From: a virus
Length of the DNA stretch: 33,308 bases
Virus record (IMG/VR): IMGVR_UViG_3300023116_000176
Location: 1-33,308 of that record
Strand: one strand, 5' to 3'
The notes beneath the pieces were generated by a model. It was not told the DNA's origin, did not search any database, and worked only from the letters and a program-made list of their open reading frames with translations. Below are positions 8,178 to 16,390 of the stretch, one piece after another; the first letter of the stretch is position 1; every line of letters starts with the position of its first letter. A program made the translations under genes and the position numbers.

Positions 8178-8957
8178 ATGCCTAGTTATATTAAAGACAG
8201 CGGTTCTTGGAAACAACTTCAAGAAATATATATTAAAGACGGAGGCACTTGGAAAAGTTGTGTTGATGTTTACATTAAAGACGCTGGTTCTTGGAAATCT
8301 GTTTTATATGAACCAGGTTCACAAGATTTAACTACTGCAGGAACAACATCTTTTGTAGTGCCAGCTGGTGTTCAGTCAATAGATTATACAATTTATGGTG
8401 CTGGAGGCGGTTCTGGTGCTTGTGATAATAATGGTGATGCTTGGGTTGGTTCAGGTGGTGGTGCTGGAGGTAAAAGAACTGGCACAATAGCTACAACTCC
8501 TGGTGAAACATTAACTATGGTAGTTGGACTTAGAGGTTATGGTGCATCATATAGATTTAATTCTAGTTATTCATATAATCCAAACAACTCTACATTAGGT
8601 ACTGGTTTATCTGGTGAAGATACAATAATTAAAAGAGGTGCTACTGCATTAGCTACAGCAACTGGTGGTGGTAATGGCGCTCAATACGCTTATGGTGGTT
8701 CTGGTGGAACTCCAACAGTAGCAGGCACAGCACATCCAGATGGTCAAGGTGGACTAGGTGATGGTGGTAGAGGTGCTTCTCCAAGTTATATTGGATATGG
8801 TTATACTGGTGCTATTACTGGTGGAACAAATGGTTCTGGTACACCTCCTAGCGGAAACTCCAGCAATAGAGGTTCTGGATATGGTAATGGGGGTGGACAA
8901 CCTGGACTAGGTGTAGGTATTGATGGACAAGACGGTGCTATTTTATTGGAGTGGTAA
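8178..8957 (+). CDS. Glycine-rich adhesin / fibre tip with 14-residue repeats, 259 aa
   Basis: Three tandem copies of YIKDxGxWK begin at residues 4, 18 and 32, exactly 14 residues apart. After the linker, SFVVPAGVQSIDYTIYGAGG (~57-76) is the start of a glycine-rich domain (Gly_rich_2 type), and residues ~75-255 are dominated by Gly, Ser and Thr with many GG and GSGG runs. Such domains form polyglycine bundles in phage adhesins. Coming straight after a short fibre stem, it is likely the receptor-binding tip. The final strand DGAILLEW is a typical end. Confidence 0.7.
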   Translation: MPSYIKDSGSWKQLQEIYIKDGGTWKSCVDVYIKDAGSWKSVLYEPGSQDLTTAGTTSFVVPAGVQSIDYTIYGAGGGSGACDNNGDAWVGSGGGAGGKRTGTIATTPGETLTMVVGLRGYGASYRFNSSYSYNPNNSTLGTGLSGEDTIIKRGATALATATGGGNGAQYAYGGSGGTPTVAGTAHPDGQGGLGDGGRGASPSYIGYGYTGAITGGTNGSGTPPSGNSSNRGSGYGNGGGQPGLGVGIDGQDGAILLEW

Positions 8958-9428
8958 ATGCATGATGTAGATAAATATTTACCAACATATATAGAAAACT
9001 TTAAATATTGGTTTAACAACGATAAAAATGTAGTAGACTTTTGTTCTAAGATAGTTCATGTAATACATCTATGGGATGATTTAATTGATAAAGACAAACC
9101 TACAGAAGATGAAGATATTAATGAAGCATTTACAAGTCTTATGGTAGATATACCATTAAACCCATTTTATATTGCTAATATAAATTTTATAGCACCTATG
9201 TTGCAAAGTATAATTTCAAAATGGCATACAGCTAATGTTTTTGAAAGAGACAAAGGTGAAGGTGATGTTGAAAAAGCATATATGTTGAGAGCAGAAATGT
9301 ATCAATTATTTGTTTTATGTGCAGAATTAATAGGTGGAAGAGAATGGAGCAGGTTTGTTGCTCCTAATATTTGGAGACTCTACGGAGAAAAATTAGAAGT
9401 GTTTAAGAAGGAGGTTCAGGATGCCTAA
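8958..9428 (+). CDS. Conserved phage helical protein with DDxxD motif, 156 aa
   Basis: An all-helical protein of unknown function. Around residues 34-46 it reads HVIHLWDDLIDKD, with Asp at 40, 41, 44 and 46. This looks like the first aspartate-rich motif (DDxxD) of trans-isoprenyl diphosphate synthases, but no second DDxxD is visible and the protein is about half the length of those enzymes. Related unnamed proteins occur in other marine phages in the tail and internal-protein region. It has GGAG six bases upstream and overlaps the next gene by eight bases. An enzymatic role is speculative; a structural one is equally possible. Confidence 0.6.
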   Translation: MHDVDKYLPTYIENFKYWFNNDKNVVDFCSKIVHVIHLWDDLIDKDKPTEDEDINEAFTSLMVDIPLNPFYIANINFIAPMLQSIISKWHTANVFERDKGEGDVEKAYMLRAEMYQLFVLCAELIGGREWSRFVAPNIWRLYGEKLEVFKKEVQDA

Positions 9429-10245
9429 TCCTACAGTAGCTATAGCTGGCTCTAGTATATTAGGAGCCAGAGCAGCATCTAAAGCTAGTAAAGCAGCAGC
9501 ATCGTCTGCAGAAAGACAAGCAGAATTACAATATCAAAGAAGCTTACCATATCAAACATCAGGTGCTTTTGGTGATGTAGCTTTTGAAGGAGAAGGAGCT
9601 GATAAAACATTAAAGCTTAACTTATCTCCTGAAATGCAAGCTGAGTATGAAGCTCAGATGGGAGATATTGCTAAGCAAAGAGAGTTTATTTCTCAATATG
9701 AAGCTGACCCGTTTCAAGCAGCAGAGAAATATTATCAAATGCAAAAGCAGTTATATGCTCCAGAGCAAGAAGCAGAAAGACTAGCAACAGAAGAAAGACT
9801 TGTAGCACAAGGAATGTTTGGTTCTACTGGTGGTGCAGAGCAAATGAGAAAGTTAAGAGAAGCTCAACAAATGCAAGATATGCAAACTAGAGCTGCAGCA
9901 CAAGACAGAGTACAAACTCTTATTGATACATATAGAGGTCGTCAGGCAGGTGCATTAGGTGCAGCAGTTGATATTGGTCAATTACCTGTTAAGTACGGAG
10001 AACTAGCACAAGGTTTAGCTAGTGGTCAGCAGAAAGCAGCGGAAGCTTCTGCTAAGATGGCTACTTCAGCAGCACAAGCAAGAGCAGCAGGTTCAATGGC
10101 ACCTTATCAAGCATTATCAAATATTGCTGGTATGTATGCTTATGGTCAACAAGCTCCTCAAGCAGGTGGTATGTTTGGTCGTGGTAATTTTAGTACAAGC
10201 TGGGGTAGTGATGCTACTACTGCAGATTATTACGCCCCTTTTTAG
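9421..10245 (+). CDS. Putative internal virion / DNA ejection protein, 274 aa
   Basis: The N-terminus is a short hydrophobic, Ala-rich stretch (AIAGSSILGARAASKASKAA). A long Gln/Ala/Glu-rich helical region runs to ~residue 235, with many coiled-coil-like repeats (EQEAERLATEERLVAQG), and the tail is rich in Gly and Tyr. This is the composition of podovirus ejection proteins such as P22 gp7 or T7 internal core proteins. It opens the three-gene block that precedes the replication block. A strong AAGGAGG site is six bases upstream. Confidence 0.6.
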   Translation: MPNPTVAIAGSSILGARAASKASKAAASSAERQAELQYQRSLPYQTSGAFGDVAFEGEGADKTLKLNLSPEMQAEYEAQMGDIAKQREFISQYEADPFQAAEKYYQMQKQLYAPEQEAERLATEERLVAQGMFGSTGGAEQMRKLREAQQMQDMQTRAAAQDRVQTLIDTYRGRQAGALGAAVDIGQLPVKYGELAQGLASGQQKAAEASAKMATSAAQARAAGSMAPYQALSNIAGMYAYGQQAPQAGGMFGRGNFSTSWGSDATTADYYAPF

Positions 10246-10254
10246 GAGAATAAA

Positions 10255-11016
10255 ATGGCATTTACACCAGATGGAATGTTTTATGTAAGCGGTGAAGAGC
10301 TGACAAGTATTGTATCTCCAGGAGTTAAAGCTATTGGCGGTATGATGGGCTTTAAAACTAAAGAAGAAGCTATTAATGAAATTCTTCAAACTTCTGATTA
10401 TGATACTACTGAAGGTAGAAACGCTGCATTACAAAAAATTAGAGCTATAGACCCAGAAGCTTACTTTAAATATAAGAAGATGAATGATGACTATGAAGCT
10501 CAACAATCTAGATTAGAAACAGATAGAATGTCTAAAGAAGCTTATGCTAAATCTATTGATGTACAAGTAGAAGCTCAGAAATTTAAACAAGCTGAAAAGA
10601 AATATAAAAGTAGGTTAAAAAAAGACTGGATACCTCAAGAATCTGCAGAATTACAAAAATGGTTATTAGAAACTTTTCCTACTGTATTAACTGTTGATGA
10701 TGTTAGAAATGTTAAATCAAGAGCAGATGCTAAACGCATAATTAGAAGCTCTGATGTTCAATCTGAATACGCTCCAGATATTAATACTCGTAATATGTAC
10801 GATAAAGAACTAGATGATGACATGGACCAGAAGTATTCTATTTGGTCAACAGATAGATTATATGGTTTAATGTATGGTGATGATAATATTACATCAGAAG
10901 TTAGTCCTGGAAAAGCTAAATATACTGTAAATCCAGGAAGCGTTTTTAGTTTACCTCCTCGTATTGATGAATTTAATAAATCTTCTAAATACGAAGGAGA
11001 TGGTAAAGCTCTTTAA
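10255..11016 (+). CDS. Putative internal virion protein, 253 aa
   Basis: A charged, mostly helical protein with an N-terminal beta portion (MAFTPDGMFYVSGEELTSIV), a helical middle rich in Lys, Glu and Gln (~95-130), and an acidic C-terminal third. No family is recognised. It has an AGGAG site, lies ten bases behind a likely ejection protein and two bases ahead of the 1279-aa internal protein, and all three are on one strand. I infer that it is a minor virion or ejection component. Confidence 0.55.
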   Translation: MAFTPDGMFYVSGEELTSIVSPGVKAIGGMMGFKTKEEAINEILQTSDYDTTEGRNAALQKIRAIDPEAYFKYKKMNDDYEAQQSRLETDRMSKEAYAKSIDVQVEAQKFKQAEKKYKSRLKKDWIPQESAELQKWLLETFPTVLTVDDVRNVKSRADAKRIIRSSDVQSEYAPDINTRNMYDKELDDDMDQKYSIWSTDRLYGLMYGDDNITSEVSPGKAKYTVNPGSVFSLPPRIDEFNKSSKYEGDGKAL

Positions 11017-11018
11017 AA

Positions 11019-14000
11019 ATGAGTTTAGTAGAAAGAGATTTTTATGCCTCTAGCCCAGAAGTAACTGCAGCAGAGAATGCTGTAGATGATGCTTGGAAAG
11101 GTAATCAATCTTTTACTGCAGGTATAGCTGGAGGACATGAGACTTTTGGTTCATGGTTTAGCTCTGGTCTTACTGGTGCTACTCTTGCAGAGGGTATGTC
11201 AGAAGAAACTCAAAAAGATTTATACATTAAAAGAAATGCCGCTAACTTTGGCATGGAAAAAATCAACAATACTCTACAAGCTTTTGAAAACTTAGGAGCT
11301 GTTAGAAACTTTACAGAGTCTGAAGCAGAAACAATCCGCAACCTCCAACAAAGAAAACAATTAATGGAAGATGATTTAGCTTTTGTTAATGATAAGTTTA
11401 ATGGTGACTTAGATGCTGTAATAGATGTTGAAGGTCAATCATTTAATGATAGATGGGGAGCTGATAGCGAAGATGTAGATGTTATGGCTTTCTTAGAGTC
11501 TATGAAAAACAATCCAGAGTATGCTGCTGGTTTGTTAACTGGAGAAATTCTTAAAGATTTGCCATTGTCTGTATTAGCTTATTTTGGTCTTGCTGCTAAA
11601 GGTGCTAAAGGTGCCAGCATAATGACTAAGATTTACAATAAGTTAAATAAAATACAACCTAAAGCATTAAGAGGCATAGCTAAAGTAGCTACTCCTGTAG
11701 CTGTAGGTGCTGGAGCAGGTGCTGGATATGAAGCAACTTATTCTAAACTTAATGAAGGTAAGATTAAGTGGAATGATGTTCAGACAGGTGGAGAGTTTGG
11801 TGCTATCTTTGGAGCATTAGGTTCTTTAGGTGTTATAGCTAAAAGTGCTAAAAAGAAAATAGATTCTAAAAAACCTGAACCAGAAGAAGAACTACAAGCA
11901 TTTGAAAAACCACCATCTGAAATAACTGAACAAGCTCTTAAAGATTCAGAAGCATTAAGAATACAAAATGAAATCTTTATGGAACTTTGGAATAGAGACA
12001 TGAATATTATTCCAGAGGTAAGAGAAGGTATAGACTTTAAGATTGTTAATGCGACTAAAGGTTCCTTTAAACCATCAAAAATAGAGCAAGAAACTGGTGT
12101 AAAACCAGATGCTACTGTCTTAGATTTAAACAAAAGAAAAGTTATTTGGAATAAAGAAACTCTAGATGCTAAACATAAGAAAGTTTTAGATATTTTAGAT
12201 GGTAAGACTAAACCTACTAAGGCAGAAAAAGAAATTATTGAAGGTTTATCTCCTGTTCAAATAGCATATCTAAGAGATAGAAAAATATACGATGTATTTG
12301 AATATGCTAGAAATAAAGCTAAGATTAAACAATCTATGGATGGTCAGCAAGTAGATGAAGTTGCAGCTATCAATACAGCTATTGGTGAACTAGATAGAAT
12401 TTATAGAAGGCGTAAGGTAGATGAAGCAGATAACTCAGCTGTAGAGGCAGAGAAGGCTGTTGATATTGAAGTACAAGAAGGTAGATTAGATAAAGAGTTG
12501 AGGGTTGATGACTTTGATGAAAGACGCAGAGGATTTAAAGACGACCCTAGTCCTAAGATACAAGACCCTAACAGTAAAGTTATGAACTTTGTTGAAAAGT
12601 ATAGAGTACCTTTAGTTGCTGCAGGCATAGGTGCAGCCTATGGTTTATCAGATGACAAAGATTCAGCATTTTATCAAGCAGCATTAACTACAGGAGCTAT
12701 ATTAGCTGGTCCTAAGTTATATAAAGCAGCAGCTAAGAATACATTATCTCAAAACATTTTAGAGTTAAAGACTCAGGGTGCTAGAAATGTAGAAGACTTT
12801 GCAAAGATGGCTAAGATAGTTGAAGTAAGAACTCAAACACTTGGCGATAGAATAAACAAAACATTTAATACTCCAGAATTAGCGATACAATTCTTAAGAG
12901 ATGCAGAAAAACCTTTAGAGAAATCTAGGTTTAATCCTAAGTCAGAACAATACAAGATGCTTAAAGAGTATAAGACTTGGATGGCTGAGTTAGCTGCACT
13001 TGGTGCTGAGATTGGAATGTTTAAAGGTCGTAATGGTCGTGTTAATCTAGTATCTAACTACATACCTCACATAATCAGAGGTAAGAAAAACAAAGACGGA
13101 ACAGTCACACCGCTAACAGAAGCAGAGATGGCTAAGCTATCAGTTGAACTATCTAAGACATTAGATGGTAATGTTACTGTAAGAGGTGGTTTAAGAAATG
13201 TCCATGAAATACCTAGAAAGTTAGTAGACGATACTATAGAAACTCTTAAACAAAAAGGTTATGAGGTTGTTGATGACCCTGCACAGATTATGAATATCTA
13301 TGCTCAAGCATTTGGTAGGTCATTAATGAATAGAAAACTACTAGATAGTTTTGAGATGATGGAATTACCATATCACGAAACTAAAGCTGGTACTGTTATG
13401 AAACCTAAAGCTTTGTATAAGAAAGAAGACTTTGATAGTGCTGTCAGCAGAGGCGAAATAGAAGCTGATGATGTTATTAATTTTACAGAGTTTGACCACC
13501 CATCATTAAAAGGTTATATGGTTCATGAGAATGTTAAAGGTGTTCTTAATGACCACTTTGATGTAGCTAGAAGAGGCGGTGCTTGGGATGTAGCTGAAAA
13601 TATTCTTACTTTAAATAACTCGTTAAAAAGAATATTTGTATTTAGTTCTTTATTCCACGCTCAAGCACTAGCTTTATCAGCTTTATACTCTATGCCTGTT
13701 ACTTTAATGGCTAGAGGTTCTTTTAAAAACATTGACCCTAAGAGACTTAAGTTAGGTTCTGGTGAGTTTAATGCTGCTGTAGAAGAAGCAATTAAAGATG
13801 GACTACAGATTATTAATACTAAGACTATTGAATTAGTTAACCCAGGTAGAAGAGTTATTAACGATACTTTTGAAAAACTAGGTTTCTTTGGTAAAGCAGC
13901 CAACAAAGCGTTTGATAAGATTGACTACTTAACTTGGGAGTTTATGCACGATAGGTTTAAACTTGCTGCTCATTTAAGACATAAAGAAATCTTAATGAGA

Positions 14001-14858
14001 AAAGGTATAGATGAAGTTACTGCAGGTAAGTATGCTGCTGAATTTGCTAACGATGCATTTGGTTCATTAGATTGGAATAACTTTGCTACTAGATTATATG
14101 ACTATGCTAGAAAGAATCCATCAACATTAAGGTCTAAAGTTGCTATGAGAGCAGCTCAGGTTCTTCCTATGAAGAATAGAAAATGGATGAACCTTGCTTT
14201 GTTTGCACCTGACTGGACTATATCTAACTTAAGAATTGTAGGTAGAACTTTTTGGAATGCACCTAAAGTTACTAAAGCTTGGTTAAATAGAATACACAAA
14301 GGTAAGTTTAAACCTGAAGATGAAGAGTTTCTTAAGGTATGGAATATGTATTCAATGTATTCTGTAAGAGCTGGAGTTATTACTTCTGCTATGTGGTGGT
14401 TAATAACTTCAATATTCTCAGATAAAGAACCTACATGGGAAGGTGTTAAAGACTTTTGGATTGGAGAAAAATCAGGTAAATTAGATTTAGGAGGTGGAGA
14501 ATCTGTAGTTATATCTAAACAGATTGCAGAGCCTATACATTGGGTGCAGCATCCTATGCATACAGCCATGAACAAAGCATCTATAATACCTAAGACAATG
14601 GCAGAAATGTTTTATAACAAACAATGGATGTCAATGAAGAGTGGTCGTGTTGTTGGGCCACAGATTATAGAGGAAGATGGTACAAGTCATGTAGCCAAGT
14701 GGTTAGTTGGTAAGGCTGTACCTATTTCAGTTAAACCTCTTATTGATAATGAGTTATCATGGGGTGAAAGTTTTGAGAGAATGTTATCTGGTTTCTTTGG
14801 ATTCCCTCAATACGGAGCTGAAGATAAGAGTAAATCATTAAGAGAATTAAGGAGATAG
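11019..14858 (+). CDS. Very large internal virion protein (ejection channel-like), 1279 aa
   Basis: The longest gene in the window. It is mostly helical and charged, with several hydrophobic or Ala/Gly stretches: ~180-195, ~220-240, ~255-275, ~529-545, ~876-895 and ~1119-1130. This mixture resembles T7 gp16-type proteins that leave the capsid and span the envelope during DNA ejection, and the size is similar (T7 gp16 is 1318 aa). I see no lytic transglycosylase motif at the N-terminus, unlike T7 gp16. LSPVQIAYLRDRKIYDVFEY (~407-426) is a motif I also recall from other marine podovirus internal proteins. Its ribosome site is weak. Confidence 0.65.
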   Translation: MSLVERDFYASSPEVTAAENAVDDAWKGNQSFTAGIAGGHETFGSWFSSGLTGATLAEGMSEETQKDLYIKRNAANFGMEKINNTLQAFENLGAVRNFTESEAETIRNLQQRKQLMEDDLAFVNDKFNGDLDAVIDVEGQSFNDRWGADSEDVDVMAFLESMKNNPEYAAGLLTGEILKDLPLSVLAYFGLAAKGAKGASIMTKIYNKLNKIQPKALRGIAKVATPVAVGAGAGAGYEATYSKLNEGKIKWNDVQTGGEFGAIFGALGSLGVIAKSAKKKIDSKKPEPEEELQAFEKPPSEITEQALKDSEALRIQNEIFMELWNRDMNIIPEVREGIDFKIVNATKGSFKPSKIEQETGVKPDATVLDLNKRKVIWNKETLDAKHKKVLDILDGKTKPTKAEKEIIEGLSPVQIAYLRDRKIYDVFEYARNKAKIKQSMDGQQVDEVAAINTAIGELDRIYRRRKVDEADNSAVEAEKAVDIEVQEGRLDKELRVDDFDERRRGFKDDPSPKIQDPNSKVMNFVEKYRVPLVAAGIGAAYGLSDDKDSAFYQAALTTGAILAGPKLYKAAAKNTLSQNILELKTQGARNVEDFAKMAKIVEVRTQTLGDRINKTFNTPELAIQFLRDAEKPLEKSRFNPKSEQYKMLKEYKTWMAELAALGAEIGMFKGRNGRVNLVSNYIPHIIRGKKNKDGTVTPLTEAEMAKLSVELSKTLDGNVTVRGGLRNVHEIPRKLVDDTIETLKQKGYEVVDDPAQIMNIYAQAFGRSLMNRKLLDSFEMMELPYHETKAGTVMKPKALYKKEDFDSAVSRGEIEADDVINFTEFDHPSLKGYMVHENVKGVLNDHFDVARRGGAWDVAENILTLNNSLKRIFVFSSLFHAQALALSALYSMPVTLMARGSFKNIDPKRLKLGSGEFNAAVEEAIKDGLQIINTKTIELVNPGRRVINDTFEKLGFFGKAANKAFDKIDYLTWEFMHDRFKLAAHLRHKEILMRKGIDEVTAGKYAAEFANDAFGSLDWNNFATRLYDYARKNPSTLRSKVAMRAAQVLPMKNRKWMNLALFAPDWTISNLRIVGRTFWNAPKVTKAWLNRIHKGKFKPEDEEFLKVWNMYSMYSVRAGVITSAMWWLITSIFSDKEPTWEGVKDFWIGEKSGKLDLGGGESVVISKQIAEPIHWVQHPMHTAMNKASIIPKTMAEMFYNKQWMSMKSGRVVGPQIIEEDGTSHVAKWLVGKAVPISVKPLIDNELSWGESFERMLSGFFGFPQYGAEDKSKSLRELRR

Positions 14859-14860
14859 AT

Positions 14861-15694
14861 ATGGCAACTAAAGATATGAATCAAGAAGTAGACATTATTG
14901 ATTACTATGTTAAGAATGGTTTAGACGCTACTGCTAAAAAGTTTAACATGACTAAAGAGCAGCTTATGAATGACTATTATGTAATAGGTCAGACTGAAAG
15001 AGGTGACTCTGAGCAAGGTGGTTATGGTGACCAAAGCTCATCAGTTAAAGATACTTTATTAAAACTACTAGGTGTTGGTAAAGCTAGTGCTGCAGACGGT
15101 AGTTTTGTAGACAAGAATAAAGGAATGATGGAGCAGTTTGCTGATTATCAATTAGATAATCTAGGTAAAGCTAGAGAAGAAATAGCTGGACTACCTAAGA
15201 AAGCTAAAGATGCAGCCACTACAGACCAGCCAGGAAAGATAGATGGTTTTGAATTTGATGAGTTTGGTCGTATTTCTGAAGATGGTACATCAGAAGCAGA
15301 GAAAGAAGATACTACTGCTAAAGAATATGAAAAACCTAAAGAAGTTAAGAAAGATAAAGAACCTACTGATGAAGAACTAGAGACAATGTATGCTGATGTT
15401 TCTACTGGTTTAGGACTTAAAGGCGAAAGAGGCAAAGACGGCAGCCTTCTTACAGGTCAAAAGAAACAAACTGAAGAAGAAGACATGGCAGTTGATAGTG
15501 AAAACCCAGGCATGTATAAACCTAAGGGCGCTAACTTCTGGTCAGTTGATACACAAAGTCCATTCTGGAATACTAAAGAAGGTTATGACAAAGCTAAAGA
15601 ACTATACGGTGGTGAAGTCCCTAGCTTTGTAGGTTATAAACCAGAAGTAGCTGAACTAGATATTGATTACTTTAAGAAACTTCTTAGTTTTTAA
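14861..15694 (+). CDS. Acidic hypothetical protein, last gene of the structural block, 277 aa
   Basis: The N-terminus has a helical, HTH-like segment (DIIDYYVKNGLDATAKKFNM, ~10-29). A Gly/Lys/Asp-rich, highly charged low-complexity middle (~80-200) follows, then a small C-terminal domain with SVDTQSPFWNTKEGYDKAKE. Strong AAGGAG six bases upstream. It overlaps the stop of the convergent RusA-like gene by 11 bases. No family is recognised. It is probably a virion protein by position; the charged middle suggests an unfolded linker. Confidence 0.55.
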   Translation: MATKDMNQEVDIIDYYVKNGLDATAKKFNMTKEQLMNDYYVIGQTERGDSEQGGYGDQSSSVKDTLLKLLGVGKASAADGSFVDKNKGMMEQFADYQLDNLGKAREEIAGLPKKAKDAATTDQPGKIDGFEFDEFGRISEDGTSEAEKEDTTAKEYEKPKEVKKDKEPTDEELETMYADVSTGLGLKGERGKDGSLLTGQKKQTEEEDMAVDSENPGMYKPKGANFWSVDTQSPFWNTKEGYDKAKELYGGEVPSFVGYKPEVAELDIDYFKKLLSF

Positions 15695-16097
15695 GATAAG
15701 TAGTTAAATAATCTATCTCTGTATGCGAATACTCTATTCTTGGTTGACTTGAATAGAGTTTAGCAGCAGTAATTCTTACCACCTGTCTATCATCTTCAAA
15801 GAACACACCATTTAAACTATCTAGTGTTGCTTTAATATAGTTGTCGATGTCGCTGTTGTTTCCACAATAGCTGTTTTCAGCGTTTAATTTCTTTTTCTTA
15901 GACCAAGACTTAGGTATTTGAATATAAAAGGTTATATTGCAAGATATAAGCTCTTTAGTAGGTACCATTTGTACATCTCCTAGAGCTATTTCCATATCTT
16001 TCTTAAATTGACTGTACTTTTTAGGAAAGAATGTAGACCATCTAGTAACTCTAGCTCTACTTGCAGGGACTGGATTTATGTATATTGTCTTTTTCAA
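15684..16097 (-). CDS. rusA: RusA-family Holliday junction resolvase, TTG start, 137 aa
   Basis: The catalytic pattern of RusA is clear: SDIDNYIKATLDSL at residues 82-95 with Asp83, Asp85, Asn86 and Lys89, followed by the FEDDRQV motif with Asp102/103. The N-terminal INPVPASRARVTR is the family's conserved start. Length is normal (RusA is 120 aa). It resolves four-way junctions as a dimer using Mg2+, useful before packaging. The start codon is TTG (bases 16095-16097), overlapping the TGA of the upstream HTH gene as TTGA. The next Met would remove the conserved N-terminus. It is the last gene of the leftward block. Confidence 0.85.
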   Translation of the reverse strand: MKKTIYINPVPASRARVTRWSTFFPKKYSQFKKDMEIALGDVQMVPTKELISCNITFYIQIPKSWSKKKKLNAENSYCGNNSDIDNYIKATLDSLNGVFFEDDRQVVRITAAKLYSSQPRIEYSHTEIDYLTTYLKN

Positions 16098-16300
16098 TGT
16101 TCTAAATAGTATGTTGCTACTCTACACTTCTCACCAAACTGATTAGTTACAGCTGTGTTACCTGTTGTTATATTAGTTGTCTTTCTTAATCTAAAAATGC
16201 AGGCAGCTAATCTATAAACACCTAGCTCTGTCCATGCTTGCAGCGGTTGGATAGAACCGTTAACTTTTAAGTAATCTAGTACTCTTTCATCTTGACTCAT
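16094..16300 (-). CDS. Winged helix-turn-helix DNA-binding protein, 68 aa
   Basis: The layout VLDYLKVNGSIQPLQAWTEL, GVYRLAACIFRLRK, then a hairpin ending RVATYYL is a small winged helix domain of the HTH_39 kind found in many phages. It probably binds DNA as a regulator or recombination accessory. A GAGGAG site lies inside the end of the preceding 28-aa frame, six bases before the ATG. Its stop overlaps the TTG start of the RusA-like gene, so the two are co-translated. Confidence 0.7.
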   Translation of the reverse strand: MSQDERVLDYLKVNGSIQPLQAWTELGVYRLAACIFRLRKTTNITTGNTAVTNQFGEKCRVATYYLEH

Positions 16301-16303
16301 GGT

Positions 16304-16390
16304 TTACTCCTCTTTATTATCACCATAAAAAAATTCATATAGTAACCAAAACAATACTACTATGAATGTAACTTCAAATATGTCAGGCAT
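16304..16390 (-). CDS. 28-aa single-span membrane microprotein
   Basis: A 28-codon frame whose ATG shares a base with the TAA of the nuclease gene (TAATG). The product is MPDIFEVTF followed by an Ile/Val/Leu/Phe/Trp-rich span (residues ~9-22), then an acidic tail (GDNKEE). Its last codons contain the GAGGAG ribosome site of the HTH gene. It has no ribosome site of its own, so expression would depend on coupling. It is one of two such micro membrane frames in the leftward block. Confidence 0.5.
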   Translation of the reverse strand: MPDIFEVTFIVVLFWLLYEFFYGDNKEE

